From Virgibacillus necropolis (GTDB taxonomy: Bacteria > Bacillota > Bacilli > Bacillales > Amphibacillaceae): 64,000 bases of DNA. Under the pieces are notes generated by a model. The model was not told the DNA's origin. It saw only the letters and a program-made list of their open reading frames with translations, and ran no database searches. Position 1 is the first letter of the stretch; every line of letters starts with the position of its first letter. The position numbers and the translations under genes were made by a program. Of this stretch, positions 18,536 through 27,922 are shown piece by piece. Location of the stretch: the NCBI RefSeq assembly GCF_002224365.1, contig NZ_CP022437.1, forward strand, positions 2,046,001 through 2,110,000. Direction: 5' to 3'.

Positions 18536-19597
18536 ATGGAGAAAATTGAAAAACTGAAAGCGGCGTTAGCTACTAATAACTTAGATGCAATTATTATTAC
18601 GAATCCTTATAATAGAAGATACATAACTGGTTTTACTGGAACAGCTGGTGTAGCTATTATCAGTAAAAAAGATACTCGTTTTATTACTGACTTTAGATAT
18701 ACAGAGCAAGCTAATGAACAGGCAACTGCATTTACAGTTGTTGAACATAAAAAAGGCATTATCGAAGAGATAAGCAATCAATTAAATGAGTTAAATGTTT
18801 CACGTGTTGGTTTCGAAAAGGATCATTTGACATTTGCAACATATGAGCTTTACAAAAAATCAATTAAAAAAGAATTAGTTCCGATAAGCGGTATTGTTGA
18901 AAAACTTCGCTTAATTAAAACAACTGAAGAACTAACAATATTAAAAGAAGCTGCGAAAATTGCGGATGACGCTTTTGAACATATTCAAGGGTTTATAAAA
19001 CCTGGAGTTAAAGAAATAGATGTTTCAAACGAGCTAGAATTTTTCATGCGTAAACAAGGTGCTACGTCATCAAGCTTTGATATTATTGTTGCGTCGGGCT
19101 ACCGATCAGCACTTCCACATGGTGTTGCTTCAGAAAAAAAGATAGAAAGTGGAGAACTAGTTACGTTAGATTTTGGAGCGCTTTACAAAGGGTATTGTTC
19201 CGATATAACGCGTACATTAGCAGTTGGTGAGCCAAGTGATGAATTAAAAACAATTTACGATACCGTTCTTAGTGCACAATTAAAAGGTGTAGAAGGAATT
19301 AAACCTGGTATAACTGGGGTTGAAGCTGATGCATTGACTCGAGATTATATCAATGAAAAAGGCTATGGTGACTATTTTGGTCACTCAACAGGGCATGGTG
19401 TAGGACTTGAGGTACATGAAGGACCTGGTCTATCATATAAATCAGAAGCTATACTTGAGGCAGGAATGGTTGTAACTGTGGAGCCAGGTATTTATATACC
19501 AAATGTTGGTGGATGTCGTATAGAAGATGATGTACTAGTGACAGAATCTGGATACGAACGTTTAACACATTCTTCTAAAGAACTAATTCAGTTATAG
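18536..19597 (+). CDS. yqhT: M24-family Xaa-Pro dipeptidase YqhT
   Basis: A 353-residue metallopeptidase with a creatinase N-terminal domain and a pita-bread catalytic domain. All metal ligands are visible: two aspartates in LDFGALYKGYCSDITRT, the histidine in GHSTGHGVGLEVHEGPG, and glutamates in TVEPGIYIP and GCRIEDDVL. It cleaves X-Pro dipeptides in the cytoplasm. ATG 18536 fits the ribosome binding site AAAGGAATGAG. The frame also has ATG 18527, which overlaps the site. It lies between aroQ and efp as in other bacilli. Confidence 0.9.
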   Translation: MEKIEKLKAALATNNLDAIIITNPYNRRYITGFTGTAGVAIISKKDTRFITDFRYTEQANEQATAFTVVEHKKGIIEEISNQLNELNVSRVGFEKDHLTFATYELYKKSIKKELVPISGIVEKLRLIKTTEELTILKEAAKIADDAFEHIQGFIKPGVKEIDVSNELEFFMRKQGATSSSFDIIVASGYRSALPHGVASEKKIESGELVTLDFGALYKGYCSDITRTLAVGEPSDELKTIYDTVLSAQLKGVEGIKPGITGVEADALTRDYINEKGYGDYFGHSTGHGVGLEVHEGPGLSYKSEAILEAGMVVTVEPGIYIPNVGGCRIEDDVLVTESGYERLTHSSKELIQL

Positions 19598-19625
19598 TTA
19601 CAGCGATAAAAGGAGGACTTAATGA

Positions 19626-20189
19626 ATGATTTCAGTTAACGATTTTAAAACTGGTTTAACAATAGAAGTGGATAACGATTTATGGCAAGTTATCGATTTC
19701 CAGCACGTGAAACCAGGAAAAGGTGCAGCATTTGTACGTTCGAAATTACGTAATTTACGAAATGGGAATATCCAAGAGAAGACATTCCGTGGTGGAGAAA
19801 AAGTTGGAAAAGCGCATATTGACAATAAGAAAATGCAATATCTTTATGCATCAGGTGATAACCATACTTTTATGGATACAAACACTTACGAACAAATTGA
19901 TATACAAACAAAGCAAATTGAACATCAGTTAAAGTATATTAAAGAAAATATGGAAGTATCTGTAATTACCTATGAAGACGAAATTCTAGGTGTTGAGCTG
20001 CCTAACAACGTTGAATTAGAAGTTACAGAAACAGAACCAGGAATTAAAGGGGACACAGCAAGTGGAGGCACAAAGTCTGCAACACTTGAAACAGGAATTA
20101 CGGTACAGGTACCATTCTTTATTAATACTGGTGAAGTTCTAATTATCAGTACTTCTGATGGGAAATATGTATCACGGGCAACGAAGTAA
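19626..20189 (+). CDS. efp: Elongation factor P
   Basis: A 187-residue three-domain translation factor that helps ribosomes stalled at polyproline stretches. It shows the KOW-like N-terminal domain with the tip loop [12 protein letters not shown] (modified lysine), the EF-P central domain and the C-terminal signature [19 protein letters not shown] 19626 follows GGAGGACTTA. An overlapping ATG at 19622 is out of frame. It ends the aroQ-yqhT-efp group, followed by a strong terminator at 20314-20347. Confidence 0.95.
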   Translation: MISVNDFKTGLTIEVDNDLWQVIDFQHVKPGKGAAFVRSKLRNLRNGNIQEKTFRGGEKVGKAHIDNKKMQYLYASGDNHTFMDTNTYEQIDIQTKQIEHQLKYIKENMEVSVITYEDEILGVELPNNVELEVTETEPGIKGDTASGGTKSATLETGITVQVPFFINTGEVLIISTSDGKYVSRATK

Positions 20190-20313
20190 ATAGTAAAAGA
20201 GCAGTTGCAACTGGTGAAGTGTGCCTTTTCCTATCAAAAACCTGGAATTGCACTACAAAAAGCAGCTAAAATTGTATAACTAATTGCCCTATTTGAAGTG
20301 ATTTTTGTAATTA

Positions 20314-20347
20314 AAAAAAATCTCAGTTCACTGAACTGAGATTTTTC
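20314..20347 (+). terminator. Terminator after efp
   Basis: AAAATCTCAGTTCA and TGAACTGAGATTTTT form a long perfect stem with T's on both sides, so it can also serve the convergent minus-strand gene. Confidence 0.8.
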
Positions 20348-20376
20348 TTGTTGATAAGAAGTTGATTTTTTTAAAT

Positions 20377-20670
20377 CTATCTGTTCTTCCTTTTATACCT
20401 AACTAAGAAAGGGGTCAATAAAGAACCGACAAAGGGAATAATGAGCATTATCATTAAAGTTAAAAAAAAATTACTAAATGGCGGTGATAAAGAAAAACCA
20501 AAAATCAACATTGGTAATATAGTCAAACAGACAACTATGAATCTTGAAGGAATGGTTATCTTATGTATAGAACTGCATTTTTCACATTGAATAGGTTTAT
20601 AGCCCAGCCAAATTGCTTGAAAGATTTCGCTATACTTAAATGAAGTATTGCAACTATCGCATTTTTGCAA
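20377..20670 (-). CDS. Small zinc-ribbon membrane protein (cxxc_20_cxxc type)
   Basis: A product of about 97 residues with an N-terminal zinc ribbon (CDSCNTSFK ... CEKCSSIH, two CxxC pairs 20 residues apart) and two hydrophobic segments (VVCLTILPMLIFGFSL and LTLMIMLIIPFVGSLL), ending in basic residues. This layout matches the putative zinc-finger membrane proteins named after the CxxC-20-CxxC pattern. I favour TTG 20670 as the start because AAAGAGGGG is then properly spaced. TTG 20679 is also in frame. Function unknown. Confidence 0.6.
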   Translation of the reverse strand: MQKCDSCNTSFKYSEIFQAIWLGYKPIQCEKCSSIHKITIPSRFIVVCLTILPMLIFGFSLSPPFSNFFLTLMIMLIIPFVGSLLTPFLVRYKRKNR

Positions 20671-20791
20671 TCCCAGCAACCCCTCTTTAATCTACTTATA
20701 GTAACTTTTTTCATTATGCTATTCTGCCTCGGTACTGAAATAGAGTTTCCTTTTATTCAAGCATCGCGTCCGTTACCATAAAGGACATTTT

Positions 20792-21579
20792 TCACTTTAT
20801 TGGTTTTATCTCCTGTGTCAAAATACTTTCCTGTAGCCACTTTTCTATCAGTTGATTAAAGAGATCAGGATTCACTAAGGATATTCCGTGACCAACGTTA
20901 GATATAATTATTCCTGTACAATTCGAGTTTTTTGAAACTATATCATTTGCTGACTTTATCATTACTGCTTTTTCTTTTTCACCAACAGTAACAATATCCT
21001 GCCCTTTGCTTTATTAAATTCTTTGGGTATTTCAAATGACATATTTTCTTCCAATATTCTAACAAGGGTGCCTGATTCCATTAAAGAACTTTCCTTATAA
21101 TATGTTTCAAAGTATTGTTTATCAACATAAAGTGTTTTTGCTTGAAGCTTTGAAAATGATTTATTTTTAATCAATGGAAGTGTCAATTTAATAGAGGGAC
21201 TAATCAATTTTTTAGCAAATGGGATTGGCCTAACTAACGCACTATTTATGATTGCATAATTAATCAAATCTGGTTTCATACATAACATTTGTATAGTTAC
21301 TTGAGCTCCTAGTGAAAATCCAATAACGATTACTTTTTTCCCATTTGGTATTTTTTCTATTAACTCAATTATTTTTTCTGCACTATAGTTGATTGAAAAG
21401 TTTTTCATATGATTACTTTTACCTTGTTCTGGTAAATCTATCGTAACGCAATGATAGTGAGTGAAGTATTGAATTTGTTTATCCCACATCCAACTACTCA
21501 CCCCACCCCCGTGCAAGAATACTAGTAGTGAAGCATTCTTATCCCCATACTCTTGTATATGTAAACTCAACCATTTCAC
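20792..21579 (-). pseudogene. Alpha/beta hydrolase disrupted by a frameshift
   Basis: The first 190 codons (from 21579) read as an alpha/beta hydrolase: FLHGGGVSSWMWD, the nucleophile elbow GFSLGAQ, then a helical cap. Around 21000 the frame shifts. The frame left open stops at 20962, while the remainder (VGEKEKAVMIKSAND ... SNVGHGISLVNPDLFNQ), with the catalytic histidine, is in another frame down to 20792. One missing or extra base in the C-rich stretch CCTGCCCTTTGC explains it. It could be a sequencing error or a real pseudogene. Confidence 0.7.
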
Positions 21580-21814
21580 CTCGCATTACGTCTTACTCTT
21601 CTTTTTGAACAACTTCTAACTTTACTATTGGATAGTAACTTTATTCTGTTTGTTGGATCATAGAATTCGCGATTTTAATTATTTCTTCTTTAGTAATAGT
21701 AACATCTTTATTATTTCCTTTTTTATATTAACAAAGTAATGGATCGTCTGAATATAAGAACCAATCAAAGTTTAACATATAATGCAATTCTGATAAATAC
21801 GAATTTAATAATGT

Positions 21815-21991
21815 GTGTTCAAAAAGTCGCTGAATTAGAAATCAGGTCGACAAAGAACGCAACGTCCTGTTGCAAAGTCGACATTAGCACGTCCTGTGCG
21901 TCAAGGTCGAGGCACGAGCGTTTTGAGGGCCGGAAAAACCGAGTAACGAAGAGATTCGCCATTTATCATTTGGTGAATTTTTGAACAACTT
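21815..21991 (-). repeat. MITE-like intergenic repeat, copy 2 (with extra internal segment)
   Basis: It is in reverse orientation to copies 1 and 3: it starts TGTGTTCAAAAAGTCGCTGA and ends TTGGTGAATTTTTGAACAAC. Relative to the others it has about 50 extra bases (about 21845-21905) with GACGTTGC/GCAACGTC-like and GCACGTCC-type small inverted repeats. Confidence 0.75.
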
Positions 21992-22009
21992 CTAATAATA
22001 GTAAAAATG

Positions 22010-22037
22010 TCATATCTACTATTTTGTAGCATATAAA
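22010..22037 (+). promoter_or_regulatory. Candidate sigma-E promoter of the spoIIIA operon
   Basis: TCATATC (22010-22016) and CATATAAA (22030-22037) with a 13-base spacer resemble the sigma-E -35 and -10 consensus. The spoIIIA operon is known to be mother-cell (sigma-E) transcribed in B. subtilis. The match is imperfect. Confidence 0.45.
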
Positions 22038-22067
22038 TGCTATAAACGATAGTAAGGTGATTAGTTT

Positions 22068-23045
22068 ATGGACGAGATAGTACGATTATTTCCTGAACAT
22101 ATAAAAGACGCTATTCAGCGAAAAGTACAAGATCGATGGACAGAGTTACAAGAAATTCGGTTTCGTTTAAACCAACCAATTGAACTTATCTATGATTCAA
22201 AAATTGATTGGATCCATTCGGTAAAGCCGGAAAGTCAAGATGGGATTTTTGTGCTGAACCAATTAAGTAACTTTTCATTATACCGAATGGAAGATGAACT
22301 TAGGGAAGGTTATATTACGATTGAAGGCGGGCATCGAGTTGGTTTAGCTGGAAAAGTAAACACATTAGGTGGAACAGTTAAGGCTATTCAACACATTACG
22401 TTCTTTAATATAAGAATTGCCAAACAAAAGATAAATGTAGCTTCGCCTATAATTCCTTATATGTATAAGGAGAAATACATGAATACACTTTTTATTGGTG
22501 CTCCACAAACAGGTAAAACAACATTGATTCGAGATATCGTACGTTTGATTGCAACTGGATGGAAGGACATTCCAGCCAAAAAGGTAGCCGTAATCGATGA
22601 ACGTTCGGAAATAGGTGGTTCTATAAAGGGTGTACCACAACATAATGTAGGAATAAGGACAGATGTAATGGATGCTTGTCCAAAAGCTGAAGGAATGATG
22701 ATGATGATTCGTTCCATGTCTCCAGATGTATTAGTAGTCGATGAGATCGGTAGTAAAAAAGATGTACAGGCTTTAATGGAAGCTATTCTTGCTGGAGTAG
22801 TTGTGGTTTGTTCTGTGCATGGACAAACACTTGAAGAAATAAAAAAACGACCATCTATGCAGACGTTATTCCAACAAAATGTTTTTAAACGATTTGTTCT
22901 CTTAGAAAAAAACCAACAGCCAGGCTTTGTCCATGCTATTTACGATGAAGTCGGTATCAACCTATTACAAAAAAAGAGGAGTTTGAATCATGGTGTGGAT
23001 AGGAGCACTTCTATTCATCGGTACCACAACGTGGATAGGGTTTGA
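22068..23045 (+). CDS. spoIIIAA: Stage III sporulation protein AA (ATPase)
   Basis: A 325-residue secretion-type ATPase that powers or assembles the SpoIIIA-SpoIIQ channel between mother cell and forespore. It shows a Walker A motif IGAPQTGKTTLIRDI, a Walker B-like VLVVDEIGS and a conserved SVHGQTLEEI segment. It is related to type II/IV secretion ATPases. The C-terminus extends about 56 bases into spoIIIAB in another frame, so the two are probably translationally coupled. First gene of the operon. Confidence 0.93.
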   Translation: MDEIVRLFPEHIKDAIQRKVQDRWTELQEIRFRLNQPIELIYDSKIDWIHSVKPESQDGIFVLNQLSNFSLYRMEDELREGYITIEGGHRVGLAGKVNTLGGTVKAIQHITFFNIRIAKQKINVASPIIPYMYKEKYMNTLFIGAPQTGKTTLIRDIVRLIATGWKDIPAKKVAVIDERSEIGGSIKGVPQHNVGIRTDVMDACPKAEGMMMMIRSMSPDVLVVDEIGSKKDVQALMEAILAGVVVVCSVHGQTLEEIKKRPSMQTLFQQNVFKRFVLLEKNQQPGFVHAIYDEVGINLLQKKRSLNHGVDRSTSIHRYHNVDRV

Positions 23046-23502
23046 CATAAGCAATAAATTTCGAGAAAGACCCAAACTCATTAGGCAACTTAAAAATGCA
23101 TTACAAATCTTAGAGGCAGAAATTTTATATAGTCAGTTGCCACTAAGGGAGGCATTTGAGAGTATTGCCAAACAATTGCCAGATCCTACAAAATCCTTTT
23201 TTCAGAATCTAGCATCTAATTTAGATGATAAAAAGACTGATTTGTATAGCACATGGAGTCATCATGTGGATGAACTTAATCAAACTTCTGCAATAGGTAA
23301 GAATGAAAAAGAAATTTTAAAGCAATTCGGACGAACACTTGGGCAACATGACTTTAGCCAACAGCAAAAGCATATCCAATTAGCCGTACATCATTTAGAT
23401 CGGGAATTAGAAGAGGCGCGAGATAACGAATTTAAATACAGTAAAATGGCCAAAAGTTTAGGTCTGTTGTGTGGTCTATTTATTGTCCTTCTACTCATTT
23501 AG
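22990..23502 (+). CDS. spoIIIAB: Stage III sporulation protein AB
   Basis: A 170-residue protein with an N-terminal membrane segment (WIGALLFIGTTTWIGFDI), a central helical domain resembling GspF, and a C-terminal membrane segment (LGLLCGLFIVLLLI). It belongs to the mother-cell side of the feeding-tube complex. It starts inside spoIIIAA at ATG 22990, preceded by AAAAAGAGGAG. Confidence 0.92.
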   Translation: MVWIGALLFIGTTTWIGFDISNKFRERPKLIRQLKNALQILEAEILYSQLPLREAFESIAKQLPDPTKSFFQNLASNLDDKKTDLYSTWSHHVDELNQTSAIGKNEKEILKQFGRTLGQHDFSQQQKHIQLAVHHLDRELEEARDNEFKYSKMAKSLGLLCGLFIVLLLI

Positions 23503-23522
23503 TAAAGGAAAGGGGTACATTA

Positions 23523-23729
23523 ATGCTAACGGATGCATCCATATTATTTCAAATAGCTGGAATCGGAATTATAGTAGCCTTAATACACACCATTTTGAAG
23601 CAAATGGGAAAAGAAGAAATCGCTCAGTTTGCGACATTAGTTGGTTTCATCATTGTTCTCGTAATGGTTGTAAATGGTTTAGCAGATCTGTTTCAACAGA
23701 TTAAATCCGTGTTCCTCTTTCAAGGGTAG
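23523..23729 (+). CDS. spoIIIAC: Stage III sporulation protein AC
   Basis: A 68-residue protein with two membrane helices (ILFQIAGIGIIVALIHTIL and ATLVGFIIVLVMVVNGLA). The length is that of SpoIIIAC. ATG 23523 follows AAAGGAAAGGGG. The frame open further upstream overlaps spoIIIAB and is not needed. It is part of the channel's membrane ring. Confidence 0.92.
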   Translation: MLTDASILFQIAGIGIIVALIHTILKQMGKEEIAQFATLVGFIIVLVMVVNGLADLFQQIKSVFLFQG

Positions 23730-23735
23730 ATTCAA

Positions 23736-24128
23736 ATGGATATATTACAAATTGTTACTCTTGGACTCATTTCAAGCCTTTTATTTATTATTTTACAAGA
23801 TCAGCATGCTTCTATTGCTTATCTATTAATCATATTAACTGGAATTATTATATTATCTGTAGTTATTGCCCAGATAGGTGCTGTTCTCAAATTAATTGAG
23901 TCACTTGGAGAGAAGGCTTCTATCGACGGTATCTATATGGAGACAATACTTAAAATAATAGGTATTGCATATATAGCCGAGATAGGCGCAAATATAACCA
24001 GAGATGCTGGTCTATCATCCATAGCCTCTAAGATTGAGTTAGCTGGCAAAGTGTTCATTTTGTTATTAGCGGTCCCAATTATTTCAGCAGTAATAGAAGC
24101 AATACTAAACTTTTTACCAGTGAGTTAA
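23736..24128 (+). CDS. spoIIIAD: Stage III sporulation protein AD
   Basis: A 130-residue membrane protein with about four hydrophobic helices, which works together with SpoIIIAC and AE. It starts 6 bases after the spoIIIAC stop, with CAAGGGTAG as a ribosome binding site. The family motif region IGIAYIAEIGANITRDAG is present. Confidence 0.91.
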   Translation: MDILQIVTLGLISSLLFIILQDQHASIAYLLIILTGIIILSVVIAQIGAVLKLIESLGEKASIDGIYMETILKIIGIAYIAEIGANITRDAGLSSIASKIELAGKVFILLLAVPIISAVIEAILNFLPVS

Positions 24129-24168
24129 CACTAAAAGCAAAGGTAACGAAGGGAGTAGTAATAGATGG

Positions 24169-25341
24169 ATGAGATGTTCTAACTTTATTGTAATTATTTT
24201 AGCCGTTTTCATGATTTTAACTTTTGGGAATACAGCATCTGCATCCACTTCTATTGCTGAAATAGAAACCGATGTATTGGAAAAGGTGTCACTTGATAAA
24301 ATACAGCAGCATTGGAATAAATTAATTGGTGATTATGGTGGGTATATACCAGCATTAGAAAAATCAAGTCTGTATGAGTTCATAAAGAACAACGGATCTT
24401 TTTCCGTGAAGAACACACTCTTAGGGCTTGTTGAATATTTATTTCATGAAATTATTGTTAACGGGAAACTTTTAGGACTCTTGTTAATGCTAACTCTCTT
24501 TTCCGTTTTATTACAAACGATGCATACAGCCTTTGAACGAAGTATGGTCAGTAAGATAGCTTATTTTGCAGTCTATCTTGTTTTATTGTTTATCGCGCTA
24601 AATAGCTTTTATTTAGTATTTTCCTATACAAAGGATGCCATTGATGCCATGAGTAGTTTTTTAATTGCTCTATTGCCTTTGATTTTAGGCCTAATGGCAA
24701 CTTTCGGTAGTCTCATTACCGTATCATTTTTTCATCCGATTATTATTTTTCTAATTTTTGCAAGCGGAGTGTTAGTTTCTAATTTCGTATTACCATTACT
24801 ATTTTTGTCAGCATTATTGTTAATTGTTAGTAGTTTAACTGATAGTTACCAGGTCACACATTTAGCTAGTCTACTTAAATCAATCAGTTTAGGTGTTTTG
24901 GGTGTTTTTCTAACCATATTCCTAGGTGTTTTATCTGTTCAAGGTGCTGCCAGCGCAATTCAAGATGGGGTGGCAATGAAAACAGCAAAATTTATCACGG
25001 GAAATTTTATTCCCATTGTAGGAAGAACGTTTACGGATGCAGCCGACACCATTTTAAGTGCATCTTTATTACTAAAAAATTCAGTTGGAATTGTTGGTCT
25101 AATTTGTATCGTGTTGATCGCATTATTTCCTGCAATCAAAATATTTGCCATCGCCTTCATCTATAAGTTAGCTGCAGCTGTATTACAGCCTTTAGGGGAT
25201 GGACCGATAATTACAAGTTTAAATGTGATAAGTAAACATATTATGTATATTTTAGCATCATTAATTGCAGTTACACTTATGTTCTTTCTTGCGATCGTCA
25301 TCCTAGTAGTAGCTGGAAATATTACATTAATGCTCAGGTAG
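24169..25341 (+). CDS. spoIIIAE: Stage III sporulation protein AE
   Basis: A 390-residue polytopic membrane protein with an N-terminal signal sequence (FIVIILAVFMILTFGNTASA), a short extracytoplasmic part and about seven further helices, including the conserved GAASAIQDGVAMKTAKFITG. It is a core channel component in the mother-cell membrane. ATG 24169 is used. An overlapping ATG at 24165 stops after five codons. Confidence 0.92.
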   Translation: MRCSNFIVIILAVFMILTFGNTASASTSIAEIETDVLEKVSLDKIQQHWNKLIGDYGGYIPALEKSSLYEFIKNNGSFSVKNTLLGLVEYLFHEIIVNGKLLGLLLMLTLFSVLLQTMHTAFERSMVSKIAYFAVYLVLLFIALNSFYLVFSYTKDAIDAMSSFLIALLPLILGLMATFGSLITVSFFHPIIIFLIFASGVLVSNFVLPLLFLSALLLIVSSLTDSYQVTHLASLLKSISLGVLGVFLTIFLGVLSVQGAASAIQDGVAMKTAKFITGNFIPIVGRTFTDAADTILSASLLLKNSVGIVGLICIVLIALFPAIKIFAIAFIYKLAAAVLQPLGDGPIITSLNVISKHIMYILASLIAVTLMFFLAIVILVVAGNITLMLR

Positions 25342-25352
25342 GAGGGCCCTAC

Positions 25353-25973
25353 ATGGATGCCATCATACATTGGATCACGCAAATAATCATATTTATGCTA
25401 CTTGCAACCATCATTGAATTACTCATTCCAGCAACATCCATGAAAAAGTATATAAAATTGGTGGTTGCGTTAATCTTAATCTTAATTTTTTTAAAACCTA
25501 TTTTTTATTTATTTGATATAAATGTTAAAGATGCTTTAACTGCCTCGTATGAAAGACTTGAGAGCTATAATGAAAATGAAAAAAATATGGAAAGTTTAAT
25601 AGAATTTCAAAAAAGTGAAATACAAGGCGAACAACATGCATATATTGAAGAACAAATGGCTGTCCAACTAATAGATCTTGCTAAGACCCCTTTACTAGAA
25701 TCCTATCAAGCAGATATAACAAACATTGAATTTTCGTTTGCTGCAGAAAAAGCACCAGAGTGGAAGGATTTAGAGGAAGTCATTGTTTATATAAACCATG
25801 CAGAAGAAAGTGAGGAGGATGTAAACATTGTAGATGAAGTGATTATCAGCACAGACACTCCAGAAAGTAATAAGGATGGCCCAGATCTAGAAAAAATTGA
25901 AAACCTTTTGCGTGACATATGGGAAGTTGAAAATAAAGAAATAACGGTCATTTGGAAAGGGGGGACATTTTGA
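25353..25973 (+). CDS. spoIIIAF: Stage III sporulation protein AF
   Basis: A 206-residue protein with two N-terminal membrane helices (IIIFMLLATIIELLIP and KLVVALILILIFLKPIFYL) and a soluble ring-building domain similar to those of type III secretion. It overlaps the start region of spoIIIAG. AGGAGGGCCCTAC precedes ATG 25353. Confidence 0.9.
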   Translation: MDAIIHWITQIIIFMLLATIIELLIPATSMKKYIKLVVALILILIFLKPIFYLFDINVKDALTASYERLESYNENEKNMESLIEFQKSEIQGEQHAYIEEQMAVQLIDLAKTPLLESYQADITNIEFSFAAEKAPEWKDLEEVIVYINHAEESEEDVNIVDEVIISTDTPESNKDGPDLEKIENLLRDIWEVENKEITVIWKGGTF

Positions 25974-26608
25974 AAGAGTTCATCAAAAAAGTTTTTCGTA
26001 ATCTAGATGGTAAAACAACCAATAAGGTTCCAACTAAAAAAAGTAAATATTTAATTGTGATTGGGGTCACTGGATTATTATTACTCATCATAGGAAATGT
26101 CTTTTCCAATTCGTCACCAGAATCTAATTCAAATCAAACGATTGGTGACCCGGTTGTACAACAACAAGAAACGAAGCCTGTTTCCAGTGAAAAGAAGTCA
26201 ACTTCGAATGCACATGATTTAGAAGCAAGTTATGAAAAGGAATTAAAAGATCTACTGGAGAAAATTAATGGGGTTTCTGAGGTTGAAATCATGGTAAACC
26301 TTGATTCAACAAAGGTAAAGGTTTATGAGAAAAACCTTATTACTAGTAAACAAACTACAGATGAATCAGATAAGAACGGTGGTACACGTGTTATTGAAGA
26401 CTATACAAAGGAATCCCAAGTAGTCTTAGTAAGGCAAGGTGATAAAGAAGTACCCCTCTTAATACAAACAAAAAAACCTGAAGTTAGAGGGGTGTTTGTG
26501 ATAGCAAAAGGTGTTGACCATGCGACAGTAGAAAAATGGGTGGTTGAAGCTGTTTCAAAAGTGTTAGATGTTCCAACTCATAGAGTTTCAGTAATGTCAA
26601 AAAGTTAG
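25970..26608 (+). CDS. spoIIIAG: Stage III sporulation protein AG
   Basis: A 212-residue protein with one membrane segment (YLIVIGVTGLLLLIIGNVF) and an extracytoplasmic domain related to the YscJ/FliF ring-building motif. In B. subtilis it forms a large ring in the intermembrane space. TTG 25970 fits AAAGGGGGGACAT. The frame upstream lies in spoIIIAF. Confidence 0.9.
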   Translation: MKEFIKKVFRNLDGKTTNKVPTKKSKYLIVIGVTGLLLLIIGNVFSNSSPESNSNQTIGDPVVQQQETKPVSSEKKSTSNAHDLEASYEKELKDLLEKINGVSEVEIMVNLDSTKVKVYEKNLITSKQTTDESDKNGGTRVIEDYTKESQVVLVRQGDKEVPLLIQTKKPEVRGVFVIAKGVDHATVEKWVVEAVSKVLDVPTHRVSVMSKS

Positions 26609-26621
26609 GGGAGATTAATTT

Positions 26622-27173
26622 ATGTTAAAAAAACAAACTGTATGGTTATTAACAATGCTCAGCTTGATGATTGTGTTAAGTGTTTACTACATGACGTCAC
26701 CAGATATGGAGGATCAAGCATTTATTAATAATACGGAAACAGACGAAGAGGTAGTTACTACTGATTCTGAGGGTGCAGAAGGTGAAGCAGATGTTGATGA
26801 AATTTCAAATGTTGGACAAGATGAGTTATTCACAACGATTCGCATGGAAATTCAGGATACTCGTAGTGAGACAAAGGATCGATTGGATGATGTACTAGCT
26901 TCAAGTTCTGCTACCACGGAGCAAAAGAACGAGGCAATGACTAAAATGGAAGTTTTGGATCAATTATCAACGAAAGAATCTGTTTTAGAAGAATCAATTT
27001 TAGCAGCTACAGAGTACCAGGATGTATTAGTAAGATCAGATCAAGAACAAATTCAAGTTAATGTTAAAGCAGATGATTTATCGAAAGAACAAGTAGTGCA
27101 AATTATGCAAATGGCGAAAGATGAATTTGGTGAAATGCCCGTAAATGTTTATCTACAATCAAAAACGAAGTAG
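26622..27173 (+). CDS. spoIIIAH: Stage III sporulation protein AH
   Basis: A 183-residue protein with one N-terminal membrane helix (VWLLTMLSLMIVLSVYYM), a charged linker and a YscJ/FliF-like domain that pairs with forespore SpoIIQ across the two membranes. It is the last gene of the operon and is followed by a terminator at 27190-27221. Confidence 0.92.
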   Translation: MLKKQTVWLLTMLSLMIVLSVYYMTSPDMEDQAFINNTETDEEVVTTDSEGAEGEADVDEISNVGQDELFTTIRMEIQDTRSETKDRLDDVLASSSATTEQKNEAMTKMEVLDQLSTKESVLEESILAATEYQDVLVRSDQEQIQVNVKADDLSKEQVVQIMQMAKDEFGEMPVNVYLQSKTK

Positions 27174-27189
27174 TAGCAATCACTAAGTA

Positions 27190-27221
27190 AATGGCTCCAG
27201 TTAGCTGGAGTCATTTTTTTT
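27190..27221 (+). terminator. Terminator of the spoIIIA operon
   Basis: ATGGCTCCAG and CTGGAGTCAT pair (one G-U) and are followed by eight T's. Confidence 0.85.
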
Positions 27222-27399
27222 AGTTTGATTTACTATTCGCAAACAATTACTATAATTGATATAATAAAATTGGTATCATATTATATTCATAATGATTCCA
27301 GTAATGGGTTGAAGTTTTTATAAGTTTTAGCGTAAAATGTTAAAAGGAGTTAGTAGTGCATGTTGTTCGTATTTTTAAATGAGAGAAGGAGTGCCAAGC

Positions 27400-27909
27400 A
27401 TGTTAAAAGTACAAGAAATTCGTGAAATAATAAAACTAGTTGATCAATCTTCTATTAATGAATTCACCTATGAACTAGACGGTGCAAAGGTTTCAATGAA
27501 AAAAACATCTGCTGCGGAAGTAGTGCAAACACCAAAACAAGTAGTTGAAAAAACGGAACAACCGAAACAAATACAGGAAGTCAATGAATCTAATGCTAAG
27601 GTAGAGAATACAGAAGTACATACTCCTAATGCGGAAAACACTTCTACCCAAAAAGATGATACAGATTTCGATTATGAAATTGTATCACCGATGGTAGGAA
27701 CATTGTATAGCGCTGAATCACCAGAAAGTGATCCATATGTGCAAACAGGAAGTAAAGTAACGAATGATACAGTGGTATGTATTGTAGAAGCAATGAAACT
27801 ATTTAATGAGATTGAAGCAGAAGTAACAGGAGAAATAGTAGAGATTTTAGTGGAAGATGGAGAATTAGTTGAATATGGTCAACCACTATTTAGAGTAAAG
27901 GCTAAATAA
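27400..27909 (+). CDS. accB: Biotin carboxyl carrier protein of acetyl-CoA carboxylase
   Basis: A 169-residue carrier whose biotinyl-lysine lies in [14 protein letters not shown] near the C-terminus. A glutamine- and lysine-rich flexible linker separates the N-terminal helix from the biotinyl domain. It carries CO2 between the AccC and AccAD active sites in fatty-acid synthesis. ATG 27400 follows AGAAGGAGTG. It forms an operon with accC and yqhY. Confidence 0.94.
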   Translation: MLKVQEIREIIKLVDQSSINEFTYELDGAKVSMKKTSAAEVVQTPKQVVEKTEQPKQIQEVNESNAKVENTEVHTPNAENTSTQKDDTDFDYEIVSPMVGTLYSAESPESDPYVQTGSKVTNDTVVCIVEAMKLFNEIEAEVTGEIVEILVEDGELVEYGQPLFRVKAK

Positions 27910-27922
27910 GGGGATGGAACAA

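Larger units (their letters stand above)
21580..22067. other. Intergenic region upstream of spoIIIA
   Basis: It holds the enlarged MITE-like copy 2 (21815-21991) and, next to spoIIIAA, a sigma-E-like promoter (22010-22037). The frame at 21739-21984 lies mostly in the repeat and is not a gene. Confidence 0.45.

Noticed and set aside
21739-21984. Small ORF within MITE-like copy 2
   Set aside because: It lies mostly inside the repeat, whose sequence pattern explains it.
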